64,000 nucleotides of DNA from Hofstenia miamia. Lineage: Eukaryota; Xenacoelomorpha; Acoela. Below, one piece after another: positions 35,590 through 48,336 of this stretch. The notes under the pieces are model-generated. The model saw only the letters and a program-made list of their open reading frames with translations. It was not told where the DNA came from and ran no database searches. The stretch spans positions 4,831,109 to 4,895,108 of the forward strand of contig SCFE01000003.1 of the NCBI GenBank assembly GCA_004352715.1, written 5' to 3'. Within the stretch, counting starts at the first letter, position 1, and every line of letters starts with the position of its first letter. The position numbers and the translations under genes are program-made.

Positions 35590-35644
35590 TATTCAGGGAT
35601 ATTTCATTGGCTTTAAACAACTGAGATAGTCATTCACAACTTAC

Positions 35645-35880
35645 TCACTTCTCGTTCTGTAGCTGATATAATTTACCATTTTGCGCCCACAATGATTTCT
35701 TATCAGCACCTGGATATATTAACTCATGGTGCCTTTTCAAGCAGTCCTTCTCTGATTGCAGTTCCACAGATGATAAATCATGAGAGATATAGACTCTTCG
35801 TGAGAAGTCCTTTAGTTTAGAAGCGGAAGCTAGAGCTAGTCTGACATCCGAAGGTGAAGGTAATTTAACAAGTAGCCTTG
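35645..35880 (-). pseudogene. LINE ORF1 C-terminal fragment
   Basis: About 78 codons open on the minus strand end at TGA (35645-35647), 55 bp before the ORF2 start. The reading LLVKLPSPSDVRLALASASK, then SRRVYISHDLSSVE and LKRHHELIYPGADKKSLWA resembles the C-terminal nucleic-acid-binding region of Jockey/CR1-type ORF1 proteins. There, an RNA-recognition-like fold is followed by a charged helix. Upstream sequence is unrelated, so the element is 5' truncated here. Confidence 0.6.
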
Positions 35881-35890
35881 GTTCACTGAT

Positions 35891-36676
35891 TCATTATCAA
35901 CAAATGATGTAAAAAGGATATTGGTTGCGTTTTTCTTTGGAAAAAATTATGCAATTTCAAAGTTATTTGCAACATTTCAGGAATGCAGAAAAGGTCCAGC
36001 TCAAGTCTTTGAACGTGTTCAATATGGTACTAGAAAAGCTCTCATAGGTTGGTTAGGCAGAAGAAACAATTGAAAACAGTAGTAATGGCTGAGTGAAGAA
36101 GAGCCCACAAAAATGATTCTGATTGGCCAAGAGCTCATGACGTCACATGACAGACCATGAATATTGGCGAAGATTATTTAATTAGTGAGTCACCAGTTAT
36201 TTGACAGGCGATAATGGATTTCTGACAGGTGCTAATTGATTTGCAATACTTTTTTAATTGATTTTGTGGTGATTCATTTACATGTTGGGGTCAATAATTT
36301 AGTTTACACTGTTTTGGTATAATGACTAATTTCAAGTTAATATCACAATTGTTTGCATACACTACATTTTGTTAATATATCTCATTATAACACATTACAC
36401 TCACTTGCATACATTACATCGCATTTGTGATTTTCTATTGTTTGCTAATTTTACAACACTTTGTCAGATACATGTATAATAGACTAATTTTCCATTACAT
36501 GTAAAAACTACACAACGCAATGACAAACCATGCTTATCATGTTTTCCATAATTTCGAAAAGCATACATGTACATTGCTTATCTTGTTTTTTCGTGAATTT
36601 TTCAAAAAGACGCCACCTTGTTTTCAAAATGCACTATTTCATTTATGAAAACAATATTTTCATTTCTAAGCAAACA
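35891..36676. other. Non-coding AT-rich stretch
   Basis: No supported gene between the LINE 5' boundary and the tandem repeats. Confidence 0.45.
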
Positions 36677-36985
36677 AACTATTTTAACCCATTTTTGATA
36701 ATTCGTATGGAAAATATGAAATGTAGAAATTAAACAAAAAGAGATCACAATCCACTTTAATAAAAGCACATAGAATTTTATAGGCAATAGTAAAAATGAA
36801 TGACTAGTGTATGTGTTAAAAAAACAAAACTAATTTTAAACTATTTTGTTAATACATGTGGAAAATATTAAATGTGGAAATTAAACAAAAAGAGATACAA
36901 TCCACCATAATAAAAATATTTAAAATTTTTAGACATTAGTAAAAAACGCATTTGTCTATTTTATGTGTTAAAACAAAATTCATCA
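36677..36985. repeat. Diverged tandem duplication, about 155 bp x 2
   Basis: The segment CTATTTTAACCC...TGTGTTAAAAAAAC (36677-36830) is followed by a related copy (36838-36985) that shares GGAAATTAAACAAAAAGAGAT and ATAATAAAA blocks. Confidence 0.6.
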
Positions 36986-37180
36986 ATTTCCAATATATAA
37001 AACCAGATATTTAAGTGAGCATGGTAAAGCCCACATTTTAAAAACAAGACAAAACACATGTATATTATACATGTTCCACTTATAATGATGGTAAATTACA
37101 CTATTAAATTTGTCTATTGTATTAGTTTATCACCACCAATGTTGATGTGAGTTCATATATTGTCGTCAACCACCATCTTC

Positions 37181-37445
37181 NNNNNNNTGATACACATTCA
37201 TCAACTTTCCATGTTTTTTTCACTTTTTGTACACATTTGCTGACTGATGCATCTTTTATCAACTTTTCCACATTGTTCACTTTTTGTATGTGTTTATAGG
37301 CTGATACACATTCATCAACTTTCCATGTCTTTTTCACTTTTTGTACACATTTGCAGATTGATACAATTTTATCAACTCACACACAATTTTTCAGGGTTGT
37401 ATACATTTGCTGACTGATGCATCTTTTCTTGAGTTACACACCATT
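37181..37445. repeat. Minisatellite of about 60 bp period
   Basis: Imperfect repeats built on TTTTTCACTTTTTGTACACA, CATTTGCTGACTGATGCAT and ATTCATCAACTTTCCATG recur four to five times, alternating in two subtypes. The minus strand reads through without stops (KCVQKVKKTWKVDECVS alternating with KHIQKVNNVEKLIKDASVS). A 7-N gap (37181-37187) interrupts one unit. Whether it is translated is unknown. Confidence 0.65.
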
Positions 37446-38382
37446 GTTCAATTTTATTTGATTTATAGGCTTTGTTTACACGATTGTATGCGTCACACAG
37501 TGTTCAACTCTTCCAATGTTTTGTATTGCAAAATTAGTCACAATTCTGCATTTGATCTAAATGTATAAACTTGAAAAGCATATAGTGAGATCCACATTAA
37601 ATTCAATAGCAAAACATTTACAAAGAATTTGAGTTTTATTAATAATTCTACATTCATAATTTGCATTGTTAGTTAAAAAAATTATAGTCTAAATAATTCT
37701 CTTTAGTCAATTCAATCAATTGCAAAAGTGATTAAAACATTTTGATTTTTAATAGTTCATAATTTAGTTTTAATCAAAAGCGTATATATAATTTACATGT
37801 ACGATGTAAAGAGCTAATACATCAATGAATATATATTAATGTGTAAAATTTGTTTATTCCAAAAAAACGGGTATGCTGGGAAGTGAAAATTTTTTATCAG
37901 AGTTCTAACCAAATAAACAATTAAAAATTACATACCGAGTTCTATTTGGAAATGGTTATGCAGGTATAATTCAATGTTAAAACCGACTTCAACATCTAGT
38001 CATTTTATTCAACCACATGACTTGAAATTGGAACAAAGAGAATGGCGGAGAGGTATAAACTTTTTGAAAACAACGCGTCAAGTTTTAAAAATAAGTTTTC
38101 TTTTCAATTATTTTGTTATAATATTTTTGGTAAATTTTGTTATTTTAGGCAAACAATTTTATTTTATAAACCTAATTTTCTATTTTGAGATTAGTTCTAT
38201 GACGTTTGACCAAAATCACCTACTTGTAAAAAATATCAAACACATATTTCATTATTTGAATTATACATATTCTCTCTCCCACCAGCGCCAATGTGATGGA
38301 AACAGAGCTTCTTTTTGGTAAATTATTTCTTTTGAATTTTATTTTATTTTATTTACACATTATACCAATAAGAGATGTTGTG
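37446..38382. other. Non-coding AT-rich stretch
   Basis: An open frame at 37974-38321 (+) is Phe/Ile/Asn-rich with no motif or splice context and is not called. Confidence 0.4.
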
Positions 38383-39053
38383 TTTTCCCTAACAAAAATT
38401 TTTATTCACGTTAAACATGCACAAGAAATCAATTTTCACATAATCATATTATTTAATTGTAAAAATAACTTACCCACACTGGAGAAATTCAACCATCCTT
38501 AACTCAATCTCTGTAAAAACTGAATATTGCGTTACATTTTACAACTTGGAAAAATAATATTGATAGATTATTTAATTAAAAACTATATATGAAATATTGC
38601 TTTTCAGTGCATTATAAATTCAATTTGTTCATTGCTTGTTATTTTCAATCACTAACATTGTAAATCTAAATCAGCTAATAGAAAATTCTCTCTAAATTTA
38701 ACTGTATTGAATCTCAAATCAATTTCTCTTGATCTCAATTCCAAAACCAATATTCTCAGCAGCATCAATATCTAATTTATCATATTATTAATTTTGCATT
38801 ATTATGAAATGTCCACATATTTACATTAAAGGGACAAATTGGAACATTTTATTTTCCCTAACAAAAATTTTTATTCACGTTAAACATGCACAAGAAATCA
38901 ATTTTTGCATAATCATATTATTTAATTGTAAAAATAACTTACCCATGCTGGAGAAATTCAACCATCCTTAACTCAATCTCTGTAAAAACTGAATATTGCA
39001 TTACATTTTACAACTTGGAAAAATAATATGGATAGAATTATTTAATTAAAAAC
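38383..39053. repeat. 200-bp direct repeat, 469 bp apart
   Basis: 38383-38583 recurs at 38852-39053 with only a few differences (for example CACATAATC versus GCATAATC, CACACTGG versus CATGCTGG). Only the spacer between them is unique. Two nearly identical direct repeats could be a segmental tandem duplication or short LTR-like ends, but the 268-bp spacer has no coding content and the repeats have no TG...CA ends. Confidence 0.75.
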
Positions 39054-39503
39054 ACAAAATGTATAGAGTTTACACAAACACTACAAACATGAAATGAAAT
39101 AATTTTTTGATTTTCCATCATTCTGTGCAAATATCCAATGTTATATACAGTCTTCCAGTCCCCATGAATTCTATTATCTGACCTTGTTCACTACAAAACT
39201 TTGCATTTATTCTATCAATGTATGATCTTGACACCAGTTTATACATTGGATTTTGCTTTTTGTAATGTATTATGGGCATGGTACTTGGTTTGGCAAATTG
39301 CATTAACAGCAATGGGGATTTATCCAGTAGTGGTAATCAAGTGCTACCAACAAATTGAGGTTCAACAATATCAGTTTGTACCATTAAAAAATGATTCCCA
39401 CCATATATATCACGTTCATAGCTGGCATCAGTTGTTGTATTCGGATAATTTTTTTCATAAAATCCCAGCATTTATACAAGTCCTCAAAGCTATGTATGTG
39501 TTT

Positions 39504-40503
39504 NNNNNNNNNNNNNNNNNNNNNNNNNNNNNNNNNNNNNNNNNNNNNNNNNNNNNNNNNNNNNNNNNNNNNNNNNNNNNNNNNNNNNNNNNNNNNNNNN
39601 NNNNNNNNNNNNNNNNNNNNNNNNNNNNNNNNNNNNNNNNNNNNNNNNNNNNNNNNNNNNNNNNNNNNNNNNNNNNNNNNNNNNNNNNNNNNNNNNNNNN
39701 NNNNNNNNNNNNNNNNNNNNNNNNNNNNNNNNNNNNNNNNNNNNNNNNNNNNNNNNNNNNNNNNNNNNNNNNNNNNNNNNNNNNNNNNNNNNNNNNNNNN
39801 NNNNNNNNNNNNNNNNNNNNNNNNNNNNNNNNNNNNNNNNNNNNNNNNNNNNNNNNNNNNNNNNNNNNNNNNNNNNNNNNNNNNNNNNNNNNNNNNNNNN
39901 NNNNNNNNNNNNNNNNNNNNNNNNNNNNNNNNNNNNNNNNNNNNNNNNNNNNNNNNNNNNNNNNNNNNNNNNNNNNNNNNNNNNNNNNNNNNNNNNNNNN
40001 NNNNNNNNNNNNNNNNNNNNNNNNNNNNNNNNNNNNNNNNNNNNNNNNNNNNNNNNNNNNNNNNNNNNNNNNNNNNNNNNNNNNNNNNNNNNNNNNNNNN
40101 NNNNNNNNNNNNNNNNNNNNNNNNNNNNNNNNNNNNNNNNNNNNNNNNNNNNNNNNNNNNNNNNNNNNNNNNNNNNNNNNNNNNNNNNNNNNNNNNNNNN
40201 NNNNNNNNNNNNNNNNNNNNNNNNNNNNNNNNNNNNNNNNNNNNNNNNNNNNNNNNNNNNNNNNNNNNNNNNNNNNNNNNNNNNNNNNNNNNNNNNNNNN
40301 NNNNNNNNNNNNNNNNNNNNNNNNNNNNNNNNNNNNNNNNNNNNNNNNNNNNNNNNNNNNNNNNNNNNNNNNNNNNNNNNNNNNNNNNNNNNNNNNNNNN
40401 NNNNNNNNNNNNNNNNNNNNNNNNNNNNNNNNNNNNNNNNNNNNNNNNNNNNNNNNNNNNNNNNNNNNNNNNNNNNNNNNNNNNNNNNNNNNNNNNNNNN
40501 NNN
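39504..40503. other. Scaffold gap (1,000 N)
   Basis: Exactly 1,000 N, a placeholder for unknown length. Open frames that span it are meaningless. Confidence 0.99.
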
Positions 40504-43370
40504 TTAAAACGGTGCTAGTGCGTAATATAAATGCTGCCAGTAGGTTAAAAAAGACTTCAAGCATTAGTAGAAATATCAAGCTTCTTGACATTATCATCGA
40601 AGTTGTTTTTAAGGCACTTTATTGCTCTTGATTTCCATTAACATTTTCTCAGATACTTTAGCTAATGTAAGAATATATTAAAACTGCATACATTTTCTAG
40701 AAGCCTAAAATCCTAAAAAATATTTCAAAATCATTAAAATATTTTCCACTATTGCTAAAATACGAATATTCAAGTCAATATCCTATGCTTGCTTGAAAAT
40801 AATAATTACTTAGATAGTTCTCATTTTTTTAAAGGTGGACCAAATACAATTCTTACATTAAGTGAAGAAATTCCTTTAGTAATAGTAATACATTGAATTC
40901 TTTAAGAAGGTAGCACTTGATCTAATAGATTTATAATAGAGATTATAGAAAACCATAGATATTGTTATTCATAAGGTAAGGTTCTCGGAAATTGTGTTTA
41001 CTAAGTGTTCTCTTTCAGTGCTCGAGCGAGTAAAATGGTCTGAAGTATGCTACTTTTTATGAAATCAAGTATGTGAATGAAGCTGAAAATTATCTCACTA
41101 ATCGCTGTGTTTAAAGTCAAATTTAGCACAATGTATGGCTAGCTTTGAAGTATGAATAGCGATGGCTAATATTCTCATGCTTATATTTCTATCATTTCTC
41201 TATTATTTTAGGACGTTTTCATCTAAAGCAATACATATTGTTCGAATTTTCTTGATGCAAACATTTTTATATGCTTGCGCAACTGGTTGTCTGACAATAT
41301 CTGAACGGGAATGCGCGTATTCCATTCTTTATTTTATCTGAATTTCTTAATTAATGTTAGTGCAGAAGTTTTGATTAAGCTAAAAGTTAACAATTAATAA
41401 ATCATTAATTTATTAAAAGTTAACTATTAAAAATAATTTAATCGTTACCACCCCCTATGATGATGGTAAGCATCTAAGGGTTTTAATATATAGATTTTAG
41501 ATATCAGTAGGCAGTTTTACAATGAGTCAGATATTGTGAATTATGTTAAACTCATGTATATCAGTTATGTATTCCAATCATTTTGTATTCTATGTTTTTA
41601 TTCCTAATCTAAGAAAACAGCATTTAAACGTATCCATTCACTATGGTTTACTAGCGTGTCTCATTTTCTCCTTTTTGACAATCAACTTGGAAGCTATTTA
41701 AAAAATTTGCCTAATATTTTGCAAATATTTACCAAACCCTTGGATCATTTTAAAAATGAAATACAAAAATAGAATACTAATTTAGAATTTTTACCAAGGT
41801 TGCAAAAATTAACCTCCGTTTTGCTACTCATGGCGGGGACTGCAGCCCCATAGTCCCCCCTTAATTCCCCTCCCTGAAATATATAAACTAGCATATATTA
41901 AGTTACAGAGCTCTCCTTCAAAATTGACTTATTCCCGCCACTTGCATGTTTTATTACATCATGATTTTTGCTGCTTATCTTACTTTTATAATATTGTAAG
42001 CAAATATTTTAATTCGATTTAAATAGATGAAATTAGTTTTGAATGCGTAGCAGAAGTTTTAGAATAAACAAGAAATCCAGATGACACACGTGAACACTTG
42101 TTAAATAAAATTCCAGCAATCTAGCAAACTCCGTACTTTAATCAATACTGAATGATATTATTATACCAGGCCTTTTTATATAGAAGCTTATGCTACACGT
42201 ACGTGTTAACTTAATGTTTGTGCATGCTGTCATGTATATAGCAGGTTGCTCTTGATATGGAAATCTTGCATCTAAATTGATTTGTAGATAAGGGAAAATT
42301 CTCATTATTTGCCGTTTTTCAGATATGAAAGTAATATTTGAGTTTGGCTAAAAATTTTCCAATGTTCTTTAGAAGAACAAGTAATTAAGCATTTCTGATG
42401 AAGTGGAGGATTCAGGCATGCTAGGAGCTACTAACAAAAAACAACTTTTTTTGCATTAACATGATTTTGTCCTCATTTTTCTTGGGAAAGTCCATCTCTT
42501 AACTTAAACTATGAAATAATTAAGAACCTGTTAAATTTATCAAATTCAATTAGATTGAGAGAACCATTTTACCCATCTAAGCAAAGCTAAAAATTTTTCA
42601 ATGGTATTTAATGCTTGATGATAGTTAATTATTCCAAAGCACTTAATTGGGACTGCTTATACTTGTGATGATAGAAGCACAAATATCAATTATTGTCTTA
42701 AAAACTGGGTTAAGAGGTTGAACTTCTAATGTAATACACACTATAGGCATTGAAAACGAGATCATTTAAATTTATTTTTATACCTTAGCCCCCTTTCTCC
42801 AAATTTGAAGGGGTTTGATGTTACTGACTACAAAATCCTACTTCTGAAAACCTCTACAGTGCTAAATCGGTAGTAAATCTGCAAGCTGTTGCAAAACTTA
42901 TTCTCATTTGTTAATGTTTTCACAATAAAAAACTTTGTCAACATAAATTCCTTGAATAAATTTCTAGAAAATAATATCTAACCCTAATTAATTTAGGCGT
43001 TTTATAAAATTTTTGATCTCGTATGTATCATGAACTAATAATGATTGCTACTATCTGAAAACAACCAAAGAGCACTGTCTCCTCTTCCTTCAACTAGGAA
43101 CTTAAAGACGCATTCTCACTCATCTCTATACTTATTCATCATTTTGTTGTTCTCAACTCTATGAGAAAACAAGTCATACTTAAGAATAGTGTATACCTTG
43201 TGAACTCAATAGTCTCTCCACTTACAACATATAGTTTCTTATATTATTGTTTTTTTTCACTTTCATACCATTGAGAATTATCCTATATTGACCCTTAAAA
43301 CTTTCATTTTCATAGTAATCCAAAAAATTTCCTGTTAATAACTCCTAATTCTTTTTTGTTTCAGCATCCT
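40504..43370. other. Non-coding stretch
   Basis: No supported gene, repeat or element found in nearly 2.9 kb. The composition is uniformly AT-rich. Confidence 0.45.
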
Positions 43371-43860
43371 AAATTAAATACTGCTGGTAAGCTGGGCCTG
43401 CAAGATATAACAGTAATCTTGCTGCTGCTGCTTCTTGTGGCACCCTTCTTTCCATCATCATCAGCTCAAACATTTGAAACCATTCCTTGAATGTCAGATT
43501 GTAACTATTGATTTTGCCATTAAATTTTGGTAATGGTGCTTTGCATGGTGTGGTTTCATTGTCATTATGTTGTATTAGGATTGATTTTTCAAACCTTGAT
43601 TTCTGTTCTTTTGTTAATTTTTTGTCATCTTGTACTTATTATGATACAGCTTTTATTATTTCATTTATTATTTTTTGTTTTTCATCGTTGTCTTCATCTT
43701 CATCATAGTTTTGTTATTTTCTGTTAGCTATCCTCTACCTTCTTCATCCTTGTAATTCTTTTCAGGTTCTTCTTCTATGAGGATCTGATGTGCTTGTTTT
43801 TCTTTGATTTCTTCTTGGCAGGAATAAAGCAACTCTTTAAATCAATCAATTACTGATCAG
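43371..43860 (+). mobile_element. Possible LINE 3' end
   Basis: After a TTTGTTTCAG acceptor-like site a 40-codon open stretch contains a hydrophobic Leu run. Further on a Phe/Leu/His-rich stretch ends GGCAGGAATAAAGCAACTC. GGAATAAAGC followed by simple A/T sequence is the same kind of tail as the LINE ends at 51290 and 31580. No RT motif, so weak. Confidence 0.25.
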
Positions 43861-43869
43861 CACATACTT

Positions 43870-44319
43870 CAATGTAATAATTAATTGTCCATCTAATGTT
43901 TCCTATTTAGGTAATCTCCACGTCGTTCAATCAGCACTCCAGTTCTTAACCAAGGGCTCCTGCCCAATGCTAATAATCTAATCATCAATTAATCCATTGT
44001 GACATAGTTTCCTCCATTCTGCCAAGGCCTCAGCTCAAACACAAGAATTATGTGTACCTTAGTATAGTGTGATGCTAACATATGGAGAAATTGAGAACAT
44101 CGTTTTTGCAAATGTTGTAGCCATCTAAAGGATCAATTTGAAAATGCATAATGCCAGCAAAATTAAGATTTACAATTTATCCTGACAGAAAATGCTTTGT
44201 AGGAATTAATTATATCCGTATCTTATCTAATGCCAGCAAAGCTGTTACCATAAATATATAGCGCGTTGTAAAATGAATCAATAACAAGCTATAAAAGCTA
44301 TTATGTGCATTTTCTAAAC
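43870..44319. other. Non-coding stretch
   Basis: Nothing recognisable. Confidence 0.4.
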
Positions 44320-44520
44320 AGTGGATATAGTTATTTTGACATCTACGTCTAAACAAACAAAACGGTTAATCCTATTTAAAGTAATTGCAACTACTGGATG
44401 AACTTGTTGAATGCATATATACAGTAATACATATTTGTCCAACTGGATGTTATGTTATGGGCTAAAACAAATTTAAATTATATGAAAAATTCCAAAAACT
44501 TTTGCTATCATCAATAGAAA
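44320..44520. repeat. Dispersed repeat, unsplit copy
   Basis: Contains GACATCTACGTCTAAACAAA, then ATGAACTTGTTGAATGCATAT, CATATTTGTCCAACTGG and TTATGTTATGGG in that order. The same blocks occur at 48932-49010 and, about 1 kb further on, at 50053-50130. This suggests an older duplication whose second copy was later split by inserted DNA. Confidence 0.55.
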
Positions 44521-45399
44521 CTGCAATATTTTGTAGCTATATGTATTGTATATATATATAAAAGATGAACAGGGGTGGGGTTGAAGCATTGAGCTGTGAG
44601 ACAATGTTATGAATACTATATACATTTATATAAGCAATGTGTTGAAAAATATTTAAATTTTTAAAGTTTTCAATGTTTATGCATAAATTTCTATAATTTA
44701 ATTTAGGTCTTCAATTTTATTATGCATAGATTTTTATATAATTCTTATTATACGCTTTTATCATAATGCTGAATACAAAAAATATGTGCATTCTGTCTAT
44801 ATTTTTACTACCATGATTATGCGTGAGTGCAGAGTTAATAGCCCTTGAGTAAACCTTATGCGAAGAACACCAGCACGTGGTATTATAGACAGTATGGACA
44901 TACAGCAGTCCATCACAAGTTTTGATGCTGCCAACCCAAATCTTGTAATACCCAACTTCTATTTGCTTTCAAACTCTTGTCAATTTAAAACTATTTTCAT
45001 TTGGTTTTTATATAATGCGAATAGCTGAAGTTCAAAAACACACTGTATGGCAAATGATAAAATCATTCAGTCCACCAGTGCATTATCGCATAAACGATTA
45101 TAGGCTAATGTAATGTATTCAAAAACTATAGAGGGTGGAATTAAATAACTTGGTCTATTAAAAAATGTGTATATATACAAGCAATGATGATATTCACTAT
45201 GTGTTTACATATTGGCACTTCAACATTCAAATAATTTAAAACAGTTTACACAATGCTCTTATGTTATTCTAGCATACTGTATCTAAATGTTCATGTACAA
45301 AATTGAGAGACGCTAGCATAATATTTAACACTTCAAAATTTGGGCATGGAATCAAGTTTTTATATTTTTTACAATATATTTTTAGTAATAGCATTTATC

Positions 45400-45757
45400 C
45401 ATTGAGCAATATCAATTTTGAAAAAATGCACTCTCAAATTAATATTTCCAAAAGCTAATATAAAATGATTTGTGGAAAAAAATTGAAAACACCTAGAAGA
45501 ATTCTAAAGACAGATTCGGATAGACAATAAAAAGATCTTTAAAAATTTTAGTATGACTTTTTGAGTTTTACTTTTTTCTTTGAGCAAACATCAATTTAAA
45601 AAAAATTACTATCAAATTATTGTTTTCAAATTCTAATATAAAATGCTTTGTGTAAAAAAATTGAAAATACATAGAAGAATTATAAAAACAGATTCAGATA
45701 GACAATGAAAAGTTCTTTACAAAATTTAGTATGACTTTTTGAGTTATTCATTTTTCC
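45400..45757. repeat. Diverged tandem duplication, about 178 bp x 2
   Basis: Both units carry CTAATATAAAATG, AAAAAATTGAAAA, TAGAAGAATT, CAGATTC and TTTAGTATGACTTTTTGAGTT in order, with many point changes between units. Confidence 0.65.
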
Positions 45758-46357
45758 CTTAGAAAATTCAAATATTAAGGGAGACATCTAGCGTAAAAAT
45801 TAGGAATTTTGACCAAAATTTCTGTTTTTAAATTTCTCCATATGCTATATCATGCTATCTCTAATGTGAATATATTTGATAGATTAGATTGTTGTGTGTT
45901 TCACCTTTACTAACTTCACTACTTCAGCAACCAGGAAAAACACTAGCTGTAAGATGGTTTATTTGATTTTCAAATTAATAGATATAAATTAACAATACCA
46001 TTGTTTATACATAAAATGCTTGCAGCTTCCTGTCCTACATTTAGGTAATATATACCACTGAATATAATACAGTCTATTTATCAGTCTCATTATTGTCAAC
46101 AATTTGGAGCTAAAACAAATGGTTAGTTCCTATGGTTGGCTAACTAGCCTATGTCGAATTGGTTACTATATGCCGGGCCTACTTAAAACACGGCCAGGCG
46201 CCAGGCCATCTGCAGCACACATTTGAAATAGAAGGCGGAAAGTTAAAAACATTCAAATAGGTGTTTTGGCAATATTCATGATATTAAATAAATTGCATTA
46301 GTAAAATTGTGTTAAATACTTGATTAAAAACCATTTAGAACAGACTTAAAAAAATTA

Positions 46358-47243
46358 CTAATTATTTTTTAAACTTTTAAATGTTTTAACAAACGAAACT
46401 CTTGACCAATCTCTACAATTTTTGCGAAAATTATTACAAAAAATGTTACAACACGTCATATAGATATTCCTCAAATGATTTCGATGTCGATCACAAAACA
46501 TATCTACAAAGGAACATTTGTGCTCAAGACTTCGTACAATGCTTTGACTCAAATTTATATTTCTTACAGTAATAATATTGTCAACGTTAGATAACAGAAT
46601 TTCGAAACTTGTTTTAATAACGTTAAATAAACTCCGAGGTGGCAAAGTAAGTCCTCCGCGATTATAACAGCATCGTAATAAGTTGTGCATTCACCACATT
46701 CCACCAAACATAAAATATTTTCAAAATTTCAGCTGTACTTTGTGCAACAGTATCTTCCTTAAATAAAGACGACAGAGCAATAGAATTACGTATATCAAAA
46801 AAAATTAACGGCATAAATCACAGATTGATTGTCTTTTTCAGGATGTAGGACACGATATGTTAACTTTGGAGCTTTCTTTAAAAGTAAGAGAGATTCAACA
46901 TTATAAACGTCAAGTAATTTTTGGAAAGAAAAAACTGAATTTTCAGGTAATTTTAAATTCCACACATCCGGAGAATATTCAAAAGCTGGAAATAACACTG
47001 ATTTTAGTTTCACTAGGTTGTTCCGGATATTTTTCAAAATATGGCATGCATCAAACATTAGATGAATAACTGATGATTCACAGAATGGATTTCTGCATGT
47101 GTATTTTGGTGATCCACCAAATAGACTATAATTTTCAAAGATCCTGCAAAATAAAGAAATGTTTGTAGAATGATTATCACAAGAGATACTCCGCACTTAA
47201 AAAGAACTAGAATGCAGTTGATTTAAAATTTCTTTCAGCTTAT
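46358..47243 (-). pseudogene. P transposase catalytic and C-terminal part, copy 2
   Basis: From the deletion junction it reads KEILNQLHSS, a stop, then SISCDNHSTNISLF, SLFGGSPKYTCRNPF, MFDACHILKNIRNNLVKLKS (the Asp-bearing motif of the RNase-H-like core) and SPDVWNLKLPENSVFSFQK. After a frame break the C-terminal region resumes as YNRGGLTLPPRSLFNVIKT, with a His/Cys cluster near the end. This part keeps one copy of the segment that is doubled in copy 1. The internal stop near 47194 and the missing core mean it cannot encode a full transposase. Confidence 0.7.
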
Positions 47244-47370
47244 GTAAAGAGAGCTGACAGCTCGGATTTTTTTGTAACTTTGCAGCCATGACAAATTGTA
47301 ATCCAAGAGAAGGTTTAGAGTTTTCCCGTTATATGAAAGAAAAACAATTTTGTATAGGCATTTACTTTCA

Positions 47371-48102
47371 TCAATTCCAACACATTAGACAATACAAAAG
47401 GTATATATGTATTGGACAAGCAACTCTCTTAGGCATAAATATTGATATAGTACATCTATGTAGAAAGGGTTGCGACTTGCGACAAAAATCGACTTTCCCG
47501 GAGCAAAGTTTCCGCAGTGTTCGCGGATGTGGCAATTTACAGGTAATCCTAATTTTGATTATTGCTGGTGATTTAACCAATATATAATAAAATGTAACTT
47601 TATAAAGTTTTGTGTTACCATGTATACTTAACTTATGTTTGTCATACCTGACTGTTGACTGAACAATTTGTGCAAATATGTAATAATCATCCTGCTTTAA
47701 AAAGTGCCAAGATTCTGGGCACAGATTAGCAGTAAAATCTGTGAATTTATCTGAGTGTAAGAATTCTTTAATTTCATCTGGTAACACACCTCTTTGACGT
47801 GGATAGGGACGACTAGTAGTATCAACAGAAACAACTTTCTTAAAATCAAAAACTGACGGAACAGGCGATAATCCATAGAGAAAGCGCTTTCTACTATTTG
47901 TATTTCCACTCTTACTAATATACTTATCCAAGAAATGACGATCACAAACAAAAGAATTGGCTGTAACTTTGTATTTATGTCTGCAAATACCAGTAATCCA
48001 CTTGTTTTTCAGTTGTTCGTCTTTGGGAAATAAAAACTGAGCATGTATTGATTTTGAATCATATCCACTACGACATTGTGGTACACAACATTTCTTCCCC
48101 AT
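47371..48102 (-). pseudogene. THAP-domain exons of P transposase, copy 2
   Basis: Exon 1 (48102-47648) is almost identical to that of copy 1: a THAP finger with KKCCVPQC, NKWITGI and FVCDRHF. A 99-bp intron (GTATGA to TTAG) separates it in matching phase from exon 2 beginning at 47548. Exon 2 reads ITCKLPHPRTLRKLCSGK, the conserved LPHPRTLRK stretch that follows the coiled region in THAP9/P transposases. Downstream the frame enters a poorly conserved stretch and the internal deletion. The DNA-binding part is intact enough to encode a THAP-only product, which in other P elements can act as a repressor; here that is inference. Confidence 0.75.
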
Positions 48103-48336
48103 AATGAACAAATTAAATGTCGTGTTTGTTACACCAGAGTAGATTGAACTAATAAATATTGTTGTTGTATGAGTCAAGGGCAAAGCATGCACTTAATCGC
48201 AGAGTGATGTTGTTTATTGATTGACAAACCAGGAGAAATAATATCTCAACCGCATTGCTTAATTTCTTATCGCCTCCTATTTAAATTGAGTGCTGCAGAT
48301 GGCCTGGCCGTGTTTTAAGTAGGCCCTGCTATATGC

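Larger units (their letters stand above)
29411..35890 (-). mobile_element. LINE (CR1/Jockey-like), interrupted by a P element
   Basis: Minus-strand non-LTR retrotransposon. From its 5' side it keeps the end of ORF1 (35645-35880) and an ORF2 with apurinic-type endonuclease and reverse transcriptase (35589-32761). The 3' region continues at 29411-29664 beyond a P element inserted at 29665-32682. It ends in GATAGGTCCTT followed by (TA)n. Removing the P insertion and one copy of the 8-bp duplication makes the LINE 3' part contiguous. Two internal stretches are duplicated at single-N joins. ORF2 has several frame breaks, so the copy is inactive. Confidence 0.8.
46174..48328 (-). mobile_element. 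P element, copy 2, deletion derivative
   Basis: Same family as copy 1. The termini are GGGCCTACTTAAAACACGGCC at the left and the complement at 48328, flanked by a perfect 8-bp CTATATGC duplication (46166-46173 and 48329-48336). The left end carries a 7-bp AGGCGCC duplication relative to copy 1. At 2,155 bp it lacks a section of the catalytic region (junction at 47243/47244) that copy 1 partly keeps at 31213-31297. Most other parts are nearly identical to copy 1. Confidence 0.9.

Noticed and set aside
39201-40631. Very long open frames across the N gap
   Set aside because: They are open only because N codons are not stops.
43508-43727. Two overlapping hydrophobic frames of 66 codons
   Set aside because: Pyrimidine-rich low-complexity DNA gives Leu/Phe/Ser frames by chance; no supporting signals.
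47288-47587. 99-codon plus-strand frame
   Set aside because: Lies antisense over P transposase exon 2 and its intron; no motif of its own.
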